Part shown: positions 7,071 to 13,707 of the stretch, piece by piece
Position numbering within the stretch: position 1 is the stretch's first letter
Layout of the letters: every line of letters begins with the position of its first letter
NCBI GenBank assembly: GCA_015661745.1
Contig: DQVL01000119.1
Location: forward strand, 1-13,707
Reading direction: 5' to 3'
From: Thermoprotei archaeon
Lineage (GTDB): Archaea; Thermoproteota; Nitrososphaeria; Geothermarchaeales; JDFR-13
Length of the DNA: 13,707 nt
Notes under the pieces: generated by a model
Databases searched by the model: none
What the model saw: the letters and a program-made list of their open reading frames with translations, nothing else
Told to the model about the DNA's origin: nothing
Made by a program: the position numbers and the translations under genes

Positions 7071-8480
7071 ATGAGGTTGCCTGAGGAATTAATAGACTAT
7101 ATTGATAGAAATTTCTGCCCATCAAAAAAAGAATGGAAACTAATAATGGATAAGTCTGAGGAAATCAGAAGAAGCATCTTTTTTCTTTTAAGAAATGAAT
7201 ATAACATTGTGGAGGAGGATCTAGTTCTTCTAGGCTCCGTTCCAAGAATGACGTATTTAAAGGATGACTATGACGTTGATTTATTTATTCGTTTAGAAAA
7301 AGATATAGATATAAAATTGTTTATAGAATTTCTTATAAGCGAAATTAGTAAGGATCCCAATTATAAAATAAGGATTAGATATGCAGACCATCCATATATT
7401 GAAATGTATGTTAGGGATCTAAAGTTTAATATAGTTCCCTCATATAAAACTTCATATCCTAACTGGTTGAGCCCTATGGATAGATCATATTTTCACCATT
7501 TATATCTAGTCGATAAAGGTATTAATGAACTTTATAAGGAAGTCGTAAGATTAAAGGCTTTCCTAAAAGCTTCTGGAGTATATGGTGCAGAGGTTTATGT
7601 AGGTGGATTTTCTGGTTATCTTGTTGAGCTTCTAATATTAAAATATGGAAGTATGGAAGAAGCTATATATAATATAAGTAAATGGAGTACCCCAACGATT
7701 ATCGACTTGGAAGGCCACTACCCTAACTCCAATTTAATTTTTGAAGTATTTGGGTATAATATTCCCCTAATTGTCGTAGATCCCGTTGATAAGGGGAGAA
7801 ATGTAGCCGCTTCAGTTAAACGAAAGAATTTTTCAAAAATAATTTCAGCTGCCAAATATTTCATAAGTAATCCAACTATAAAATTCTTTAAGGAATCCCC
7901 CTACCTCTCTGGATCAAAATCCCTTTATTATAAATATAAAGACATGATAAAACCTGATCTCCCAATATTGATTATCTACATGGAACATGGAGAGAAGATT
8001 GAAGATATACACTATTCTCAATTGGAACGCGTATCACGTAAGCTAAAAAATGTGGTTGAGAAAGAAGGATTTAAAATATTTAAAATGGGGGTGTATTCAG
8101 ATTATATTAGTCGCTCCGCTATATTTCTTTTATTTTCAGAATTAGAAAAAGCAAAATATGAAAAAGTTAGGGGTCCATATCCTTATATGTCAAGTGAAGA
8201 AAAATTTCTATCCAAAAATTCTTTTAGGATAAAGTGGATAGACGAGGATGGTCGATGGTATACCTTGAAAGAGTCAAGATACTTAAAAGCTGATGAGTTA
8301 ATCAAACACATTATCGATAATAGATTGATTAGGATACCAAGTGAGATATATGATAAATATTCTGTTATAGTAATGAATGAGAGTCAAGAGCTGTTTCTGA
8401 ACAATTCCTTACTTAGTAAGTGGTTAATTAATTTTGTCGTAGGTGACGAATTTTGGGCTCTCCCACACTTATTAACTTAG
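7071..8480 (+). CDS. cca: Archaeal (class I) CCA-adding tRNA nucleotidyltransferase, with an atypical active site
   Basis: The family adds or repairs the 3' CCA of tRNA using CTP and ATP. The match is end to end (469 aa): GSVPRMTYLKDDYDVDLF at 55-72 is the nucleotidyltransferase motif, with D68 and D70 at the metal positions (Glu59/Asp61 of the Archaeoglobus enzyme, from memory). It continues with MDRSYFHH at about 136-143, KAFLKASGVYGAEVYVGGFS at about 162-181 and VDPVDKGRNVAA at about 237-248. The third metal-binding Asp (Asp110, in the DVVP context) aligns with Asn120 in KFNIVPSY; the codon is AAT at 7428-7430. GSVPRM also departs from the usual GSxA(R/K)xT by having Pro. Activity is therefore uncertain, although the fold is intact. 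AT boxes at 7047-7062 could be an internal promoter. Confidence 0.93.
   Translation: MRLPEELIDYIDRNFCPSKKEWKLIMDKSEEIRRSIFFLLRNEYNIVEEDLVLLGSVPRMTYLKDDYDVDLFIRLEKDIDIKLFIEFLISEISKDPNYKIRIRYADHPYIEMYVRDLKFNIVPSYKTSYPNWLSPMDRSYFHHLYLVDKGINELYKEVVRLKAFLKASGVYGAEVYVGGFSGYLVELLILKYGSMEEAIYNISKWSTPTIIDLEGHYPNSNLIFEVFGYNIPLIVVDPVDKGRNVAASVKRKNFSKIISAAKYFISNPTIKFFKESPYLSGSKSLYYKYKDMIKPDLPILIIYMEHGEKIEDIHYSQLERVSRKLKNVVEKEGFKIFKMGVYSDYISRSAIFLLFSELEKAKYEKVRGPYPYMSSEEKFLSKNSFRIKWIDEDGRWYTLKESRYLKADELIKHIIDNRLIRIPSEIYDKYSVIVMNESQELFLNNSLLSKWLINFVVGDEFWALPHLLT
8441..8446 (+). promoter_or_regulatory. Ribosome binding site inside cca for the kinase gene
   Basis: AGGTGA lies 6 nt before the TTG at 8453, inside the end of cca. 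It decides the start of the downstream gene, which has no ATG near this position. Confidence 0.65.
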
Positions 8481-9256
8481 AAGAAATTATTGGAAACATA
8501 AAAAACGATTCTAAGAACGATATTGTAAGGATTATCACATATCCATTCATAGATTTAAATATATTTTACAAGAGGATGGAGGCTCTATTAGAGAAGGGGA
8601 TTAGAGCAATAATATTGGATGGGAAAGTTCAGATCGGTAGATATTATGTCATGGGAAAAGGTACTAATTCAATAGTGTTAAAAGGTTTATATAAGGATAA
8701 CATTATAGTGATAAAACTATTGAGGTTAGATGCATCTAGAAACTCTCTATCTTTCGAGGCTGAGGTTCTGAAAAAGATATATAATTCATATTTACATCAT
8801 AAGCTGGTTCCAGAAATAATAGACCATACTGAATGGATGATAATATTAGAATATCTCGATGGAGTATCTATATTTGACTTCCTAAATGATGATATTTTTT
8901 ACCTGGATAAAGCGGAAATATCAAGAGCTCTATATCTTACCCTTTACAAAGCCTTTTTACTCGACAAAATATATATAGATCATGGAGAGTTGTCACGTCC
9001 TAAATCTCACATTTTATATGTTGAGCCGGACTATGATCCAGTATTCATAGATTTTGAATCAGCTAGATATAAAGAGTCTCCCAAGAATTTCTCGTCTATA
9101 ATCCAGGCGATATTCGTTCGGCATCCATCATCAGAGTATCTACGTGATATTTATAACTTGAATCTAGAGAAAATTAGAAGATATATATATATCTACAATA
9201 AATCTAGGTCAGAAGAAACAGTAAATTATATATTGACAAAAATTTTTAACTTGTAA
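8453..9256 (+). CDS. Atypical Ser/Thr protein kinase-like protein, archaeal COG2112 family
   Basis: This small kinase-fold protein belongs to the family of predicted archaeal Ser/Thr kinases; its substrates are unknown. The glycine-rich loop GKGTNSIV is at 68-75, the ATP-anchoring Lys is K88 in IVIKLL, and a helix-C Glu is plausible at E102. The hinge region is ILEYLDG at about 131-137. The catalytic loop is DHGEL at 176-180 in place of HRD, and the metal-binding loop is DFESA at 200-204 in place of DFG; both are COG2112 signatures. An N-terminal segment of about 65 residues precedes the kinase core. The start TTG 8453 is supported by AGGTGA at 8441-8446. The gene overlaps cca by 28 nt, implying coupled expression. 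Confidence 0.85.
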   Translation: MGSPTLINLEEIIGNIKNDSKNDIVRIITYPFIDLNIFYKRMEALLEKGIRAIILDGKVQIGRYYVMGKGTNSIVLKGLYKDNIIVIKLLRLDASRNSLSFEAEVLKKIYNSYLHHKLVPEIIDHTEWMIILEYLDGVSIFDFLNDDIFYLDKAEISRALYLTLYKAFLLDKIYIDHGELSRPKSHILYVEPDYDPVFIDFESARYKESPKNFSSIIQAIFVRHPSSEYLRDIYNLNLEKIRRYIYIYNKSRSEETVNYILTKIFNL

Positions 9257-9288
9257 ATAGATTTAGATGGTTGTACAGTAAATAAAGG

Positions 9289-9698
<410 letters not shown>

Positions 9699-9744
9699 GA
9701 TCCTCAGTTATATTATAATGATTTAAGTGGATATGTACGTCTGT

Positions 9745-9796
9745 GACTATATGGAGAGTATAGTGAAAGTATTTGGAAGACTATAAGAGAAGTATA
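9745..9796. repeat. Imperfect direct repeat in the spacer between the acidic-protein gene and orc1/cdc6
   Basis: GACTATATGGAGAGTATA at 9745-9762 and GACTATAAGAGAAGTATA at 9779-9796 match at 14 of 18 positions and start 34 bp apart. AGTAT also occurs a third time between them (9769-9773). The surrounding 107-bp spacer (9699-9805) holds no gene that I can see. On the minus strand it is pyrimidine-rich and could act as the terminator of the replication gene. Confidence 0.4.
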
Positions 9797-9805
9797 AATG
9801 GGGAG

Positions 9806-10888
9806 TTATGGGTAACTAAGGAATATGTCTTTAGGAAGGTAAATCTGTAAAATCCTTCCTTCTTTTTCTGCTAGATATCCTCTACCTATAAGCTCTCTTA
9901 TATTTTTTATTATTTCCTCTTTTTTATATCCATATCTCTCATGTATCTCAGTAATTATATCGTCAAGCCTGTCATCTTCAATTATGTAGCTGTCTTCATC
10001 CAGTGATAATATTATGGTACTTAAGATGTTTGTTTTTACTGTATCCCTTATGTCTTGTTTTACATGTTTATAGTATTCATGAAAGAAAACCTTCCTTATC
10101 GTTTCAACGGTAACCCTCCGGATATTCTTTTTTTCACAATATAATGAAGATTTATAAATTAGGTTGATCATCTCACGTGCATTTCCTCCATATATTTTCT
10201 CGGATATTATTGCTGATACATTAATAGCATTTTGAGTAATTGAATCTTCATTTAATCCCTTCTCAATTCTCTCATTTACTATCTCAATAAGTTCCTTTGA
10301 GCTATAAGGGTTAAAGTTAATCGTAATCCCCCCAATCTTACTTTTTATATGATCCGGTAATACGTATAAAGGTTTTATATTTCTAACTACAACTATTGGA
10401 AAAACCCTATAAACACCATAGTCCTCATTTACTCTAGTAAGTATTTCTAATATCCTCCCCCTCTCCCTTCTTAATAGTTCGTCAACATCATCAAGTCCCA
10501 CGATATATATAGAATCATCCATCTCAAGAGTCCCGTATAACCTTTCAATTATTTCATTTAGTGATAGCCCCCTATCTGGAATTGGTGTAGTGAATGAACA
10601 TATCATTCTAATAGCTGAATATGTAGAATTTACAAGCATCATATTGAAATTTCTAGTTATTATCTTATCCCATTTCATACCTATAAGTTTGAGTGTCTTA
10701 TTAACAACAGTTGTTTTACCGGTTCCAGAGGGTCCTAATAGAATAGGTGGACGGAATGATCCAGACTTAATTTCATTATCAAGGTAAGAATATAGTTCAT
10801 TTATATGATGCTCTCTATAAGGCGTCTTTTCAGGTATGTATTCTAAACTAAAGAACCTTTCACCCCCCTCCCTAAATATCTTTCCCAT
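9806..10888 (-). CDS. cdc6: Orc1/Cdc6 family AAA+ replication initiator
   Basis: The protein is related to the initiators that bind archaeal origins and load the MCM helicase. Residues 19-32 (PEKTPYREHHINEL) match the conserved segment before the ATPase. Walker A GPSGTGKT is at 52-59, Walker B IVGLDDVDEL at 129-138, the sensor-1 Asn is probably N170, NFNPYSSKELIEIVNERIE lies at about 191-209, and the sensor-2 motif GGNAREM is at 234-240. A winged-helix domain follows (about 280-355). At 360 aa it is shorter than the usual 390-415, and Walker B has Asp where Glu is normal (LDD instead of LDE). It may be a paralogue and not the main initiator. The start ATG at 10886-10888 follows GGTAGGAT. I see no ORB-like repeats beside it. 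Confidence 0.88.
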   Translation of the reverse strand: MGKIFREGGERFFSLEYIPEKTPYREHHINELYSYLDNEIKSGSFRPPILLGPSGTGKTTVVNKTLKLIGMKWDKIITRNFNMMLVNSTYSAIRMICSFTTPIPDRGLSLNEIIERLYGTLEMDDSIYIVGLDDVDELLRRERGRILEILTRVNEDYGVYRVFPIVVVRNIKPLYVLPDHIKSKIGGITINFNPYSSKELIEIVNERIEKGLNEDSITQNAINVSAIISEKIYGGNAREMINLIYKSSLYCEKKNIRRVTVETIRKVFFHEYYKHVKQDIRDTVKTNILSTIILSLDEDSYIIEDDRLDDIITEIHERYGYKKEEIIKNIRELIGRGYLAEKEGRILQIYLPKDIFLSYP

Positions 10889-10970
10889 ATCCTACCATCT
10901 CTTATTTGTTCTGATTCACAATAATTTCTTTTGTTTTTTTGTTATTATATCCTACTATAAATTTCTATTT

Positions 10971-10978
10971 GGTGGGAT
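10971..10978 (+). promoter_or_regulatory. Close ribosome binding site of the AMMECR1 gene
   Basis: GGTGGGAT directly precedes the ATG at 10979. The divergent orc1/cdc6 start has the near-identical GGTAGGAT immediately before its ATG. A TATA-like ACTATAAAT lies at about 10954-10962. Confidence 0.45.
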
Positions 10979-11584
10979 ATGACGTTGACACTAAGCGAGG
11001 CGCAATTGTTGATCTCATTAGCGAGAAATGCTATAGAGACATACTTAAAGAAAATGGAGATTCCCGAGGTTAATAAACATAATATTCCAATTAGGTTGGT
11101 AATGAAACAGGGTGTTTTCACTTCTCTATATAGATTTGACACAAAGGAATTACGTGGTTGTATAGGTTTTCCCTACCCTACATATCCACTTTACAAGGCC
11201 GTAATTTTAAGTGCGATAGAGGCAGCTACTAATGATCCAAGGTTTGAACCAATTACAATTGATGAATTAAACGATATAGTAATCGAATTGTCTTTATTAA
11301 CTAGTCCAGAGAGAATTGAAGCTTCATCCCCCCTAAAATACCCAGAAATGATTAGGATTGGGAGAGATGGTTTAATATTAAAATATAAAGGAATCCAGTC
11401 TCTTTTACTTCCTCAAGTTGCATCTGAACAGAGATGGACTCCACAAGAGTTCCTTTCCAACTTATGTCTAAAAGCTGGGCTTCCGCCAGATATATGGCTG
11501 GATCCAGAGGCAGAGATATACAAGTTTAACGCGGAGATATTTATTGAGCTTACACCAAGAGGACGTACTGTAAGGAGAGGTTAA
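10979..11584 (+). CDS. AMMECR1 domain protein
   Basis: The family is conserved in archaea, bacteria and eukaryotes, and its biochemical function is not established. The hallmark LRGCIGFPYP is at 58-67, with a conserved Cys that is a candidate active-site residue. ATNDPRFEP lies at 83-91, and LLLPQVASEQRWTPQEFL (142-159) with the following CLKAGLP (163-169) completes the signature. The 201-aa length is typical of archaeal members. The gene leads a plus-strand operon with a glycosyltransferase and asparaginyl-tRNA synthetase and is divergent from orc1/cdc6 across a 90-bp promoter region. Confidence 0.94.
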   Translation: MTLTLSEAQLLISLARNAIETYLKKMEIPEVNKHNIPIRLVMKQGVFTSLYRFDTKELRGCIGFPYPTYPLYKAVILSAIEAATNDPRFEPITIDELNDIVIELSLLTSPERIEASSPLKYPEMIRIGRDGLILKYKGIQSLLLPQVASEQRWTPQEFLSNLCLKAGLPPDIWLDPEAEIYKFNAEIFIELTPRGRTVRRG

Positions 11585-11590
11585 ATTATT

Positions 11591-12727
11591 ATGAAAGTAT
11601 ATATGGGAGTAAATGGTTTAGGTAGAGGGCATGCAATTAGGTCTTATAGATTAGCTAATGCTCTTTCTAGAGAGGGATATGACATATATATTTCATCGTA
11701 CGGTGATGGATACGGAACACTAAAAAATCTAAATACTACTAACAAATGTTGTAAATTAATTAAACTAAAAGGCTATTCATATGAATGGCTTTCAAAACAG
11801 CTTGATTGGAAGAGAACAATACTTAAGGGCTTATTAGATTCAAATAAATTATTAAAACATTTTATCAGCGAGATAAATAATATTAATTTGATTAATCCAG
11901 ATGTCGTAATTTCGGACTCAAGATTTTCAACGTGTTTAGCGACTACGTTACTTGGTAAGTCACCCATCCTAGTTACTAATCAACTCAGCATTTTCCATAC
12001 AAACTATTTTTTTAGAAGTGTTATAAGACATACTTTTAAGTATTTATGGGGAAAACCAAAGAAAATATTTATAGCTGACTTACCTCCACCATATACAATA
12101 TCTTATGTAAACAATGTCCCAGTAGAAAATTTCTTTAATAATGTTGAATATGTTGGTCTTCTTCTTAACTTAGATAATGTAAATTTTGTTGATTATGAAT
12201 CTAGGGACATTGATATACTCTTTATAGTCAGTGCTCCGTCTGGCGATAGAGAAGTATTTTATATGGATACCCTGAAGATCGCCAGTAAATTAAGTCGTAA
12301 AGGCTATACAGTTGCTATAATAGGTCATGGACAATCTATTGGTAACATCGGCTCTTTATTTATAGCGGGTTGGGTAGAAAATTCCTTAGAGTATTTATCA
12401 AGGAGTAAAATTGTGGTGTTAAGAGGTGGTCATACAGCTATTTTGGAATCAATTCTATATGGTGTGCCGATGTTGGTTGTGCCGGCCCCTAAACAAACCG
12501 AACAGGAGGGTAATGCTATATCCGTTAAGAGATTAGGTATTGGGTCCTATGTTTCATATGTAAAATATTATAAAGAACCTTTTGAGGTATCAAGGAAAAT
12601 AGATGGGATGATCTCTAATATTGATGAATATATGTCTAACATTAAGGTAATAAGGAAAATACTCATTAACATTAATGGTTTTGAAAGGGTAATTGAATAT
12701 ATTAGATATAGTGCAGCAGGTGAATAA
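11591..12727 (+). CDS. GT-B fold glycosyltransferase (MurG / glycosyltransferase 28-like)
   Basis: The protein is a nucleotide-sugar-dependent transferase; donor and acceptor cannot be read from the sequence. The N-terminal half opens with the acceptor-side loop NGLGRGHAIRS (8-18), as in MurG-type enzymes. The C-terminal donor-binding half has AGWVEN at 259-264 and the signature RGGHTAILESILYGVPMLVV at 278-297, with KQTEQEGNA at 301-309 holding the acidic/amide sugar-nucleotide contacts. The 378-aa length fits a single GT-B protein, and I see no membrane anchor. A role in glycolipid, S-layer or pilin glycan assembly is possible but not shown. The ATG follows GAGGT at 11577-11581 and lies 6 nt after the AMMECR1 stop. 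Confidence 0.85.
   Translation: MKVYMGVNGLGRGHAIRSYRLANALSREGYDIYISSYGDGYGTLKNLNTTNKCCKLIKLKGYSYEWLSKQLDWKRTILKGLLDSNKLLKHFISEINNINLINPDVVISDSRFSTCLATTLLGKSPILVTNQLSIFHTNYFFRSVIRHTFKYLWGKPKKIFIADLPPPYTISYVNNVPVENFFNNVEYVGLLLNLDNVNFVDYESRDIDILFIVSAPSGDREVFYMDTLKIASKLSRKGYTVAIIGHGQSIGNIGSLFIAGWVENSLEYLSRSKIVVLRGGHTAILESILYGVPMLVVPAPKQTEQEGNAISVKRLGIGSYVSYVKYYKEPFEVSRKIDGMISNIDEYMSNIKVIRKILININGFERVIEYIRYSAAGE
12718..12723 (+). promoter_or_regulatory. Ribosome binding site deciding the TTG start of asnS
   Basis: AGGTGA ends 7 nt before TTG 12731. The glycosyltransferase stop TAA (12725-12727) lies in the same frame as asnS, so no earlier start is possible. Confidence 0.65.
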
Positions 12728-12730
12728 ATC

Positions 12731-13707
12731 TTGAGATGGTCAAGATTCAGAAATGCATATACGGTAGATATATTGACGATGGGAGAGAATGAAGAGGTGA
12801 AGCTCATTGGCTGGATCTCCTCTAAAAGGGTTCATAGAGACAAAACATTCATGTTACTTAGGGATAGATATGGATACATACAATTGGTTGTATCAAAAGA
12901 TTATAGCGATGCATTTACACTAGCCAAAAAACTCAATATAGAAAGTGCAGTAGCGGTTGAAGGTTGTGTTAGATTAGATGAGAGAGCTCCAGGTGGTAGA
13001 GAGGTACATGTCAAGAAGTTATATGTAATAGCTAGTGCTGATGTCTGGCCTGTAACTAAAGAGGTATTGAAAAATCCTGAGACCATGTTTGATTATCGAC
13101 ACTTAACCATGCGGGGGCCAAGGAGTCGAGCCATTTTATTAATTAGAGAAGGTGTAGTTTTAGGTGCGGTTGAATATTTTACAAAAGAAGGGTATGTATA
13201 TATTACTGCACCAACATTTATTACTGCAGCTGTCGAGGGAGGGGCAACACTTTTTAAACTTAGATACTTTGATAGGGATGCATATCTTACACAGAGTAGC
13301 CAATTTTATGAAGAAGCGGCTATATGTGTATTTGAGAGGGTATTTGTTATACAACCAAGTTTTAGAGCTGAAAAATCTCGAACTAGGAAGCATTTAACAG
13401 AGTTTCTTCACATAGAGGCAGAAGCCGCTTTTTTAAATCATGATGATATAATGGATGTAGAGGAGGAGCTGTTAAAATATATAATTTCTTATTTGAATAG
13501 TCATTATGAAAAGGAATTAAGATTTCTTCTAGATGGTTCTATATTACCTAATTATGATGATCCATTTCCAAGGATAACATATGATGAGGCATTATCTATT
13601 CTACATAATAAAGGTATTAATATGGAGTGGGGGGAGGATTTTGGTGCTGAAGAAGAGAGGGTCCTAAGTAAACAATTTGAAACACCATTCTTTATAACTC
13701 ACTTTCC
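12731..13707 (+). CDS. asnS: Asparaginyl-tRNA synthetase (class IIb), C-terminus cut by the window end
   Basis: The enzyme charges tRNA-Asn with asparagine. An N-terminal OB-fold anticodon-binding domain (about 20-105) includes VKLIGWISSKRVHRDKTFML and the VEGCVR strand. The catalytic domain shows TAAVEGGATLFKLRYFDRDA (165-184), TQSSQFYEEA (187-196), and class II motif 2 as FRAEKSRTRKHLTEF (211-225). The EKSRT sequence and the PF.T.FP end are those of AsnRS; AspRS has EHNTTRHLNE. Motif 3 lies beyond the window. About 325 of an expected 430 or so residues are visible. The TTG start is supported by AGGTGA at 12718-12723; the next in-frame ATG (12779) would cut into the OB domain region. Confidence 0.93.
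   Translation, partial: MRWSRFRNAYTVDILTMGENEEVKLIGWISSKRVHRDKTFMLLRDRYGYIQLVVSKDYSDAFTLAKKLNIESAVAVEGCVRLDERAPGGREVHVKKLYVIASADVWPVTKEVLKNPETMFDYRHLTMRGPRSRAILLIREGVVLGAVEYFTKEGYVYITAPTFITAAVEGGATLFKLRYFDRDAYLTQSSQFYEEAAICVFERVFVIQPSFRAEKSRTRKHLTEFLHIEAEAAFLNHDDIMDVEEELLKYIISYLNSHYEKELRFLLDGSILPNYDDPFPRITYDEALSILHNKGINMEWGEDFGAEEERVLSKQFETPFFITHF

Noticed and set aside
9750..9785. An 11-codon ATG frame in the spacer before orc1/cdc6
   Set aside because: It is too short, with no ribosome binding site and low-complexity surroundings.
10889..10978. Possible replication origin next to orc1/cdc6
   Set aside because: Initiator genes often flank origins, but no ORB or mini-ORB repeats with a G-run are visible here or in the 9699-9805 spacer. 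The C-run at 10862-10870 is coding (GlyGlyGlu of the initiator N-terminus).
12568..13397. Several short frames over the glycosyltransferase end and asnS
   Set aside because: asnS runs open to the window edge with clear class II synthetase motifs; the others are shadows.
12731..13707. Aspartyl-tRNA synthetase as an alternative to AsnRS
   Set aside because: Motif 2 has FRAEKSRTRKHLTEF, as in AsnRS; AspRS would read FRAEEHNTTRHLNE.

Overview
The window looks like chromosomal DNA of a low-GC, probably hyperthermophilic archaeon of the Thermoproteota (crenarchaeal) type. The evidence is: archaeal-type uS19, Orc1/Cdc6, class I CCA-adding enzyme and asparaginyl-tRNA synthetase; tRNA genes with all-G:C acceptor stems in otherwise AT-rich DNA; a 12-nt intron in tRNA-Pro; TATA boxes about 26-30 nt upstream of start codons that have no ribosome binding site; and Shine-Dalgarno sequences (GGTGAT, AGGTGA) before genes inside operons. 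A Desulfurococcales/Ignisphaera-like source would fit the base composition, but I cannot prove it from this sequence.

Layout. At 1-102 a reading frame from the left runs into the 3' end of tRNA-Leu(GAG) (minus strand). tRNA-Val(GAC) follows, then an isolated uS19 gene (minus), then thioredoxin reductase (plus), which converges on a small winged-helix protein with two predicted membrane segments (minus). A 44-bp divergent promoter region separates that gene from a plus-strand operon: PRPP synthetase, a Trm-G10/Trm11-type tRNA methyltransferase and RNase Z (2562-5431). Convergent to it is a minus-strand pair: a P-loop UPF0200-type nucleotide kinase-like protein and a COG1325 RNA-binding protein. 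Divergent from that pair is a plus-strand operon: 2'-5' RNA ligase-like phosphodiesterase ThpR, CCA-adding enzyme and a COG2112 atypical protein kinase, followed by the intron-containing tRNA-Pro(GGG). Two minus-strand genes come next, a small acidic hypothetical protein and Orc1/Cdc6. Divergent from Orc1 is a plus-strand operon of AMMECR1 protein, a GT-B glycosyltransferase and asparaginyl-tRNA synthetase; the last gene is cut by the window end.

How it works together. The theme is tRNA production and maturation: three tRNA genes, a tRNA base methyltransferase, RNase Z (3' trailer removal), the CCA-adding enzyme (3' end completion), ThpR (2',3'-cyclic phosphate chemistry on RNA) and an aminoacyl-tRNA synthetase. 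The genes are packed tightly, with 1-29 nt overlaps and convergent stop codons that abut or overlap.

I found no mobile element, CRISPR array or defence-type cassette. The observations most worth a second look are: the CCA-adding enzyme has Asn where the family has its third catalytic Asp; the COG2112 kinase is translationally coupled to it; two open frames end at a TGA made by the antisense of a tRNA T-loop; two divergent promoter regions each seem to use a single symmetrical TATATA; and the winged-helix protein appears to be membrane-tethered.
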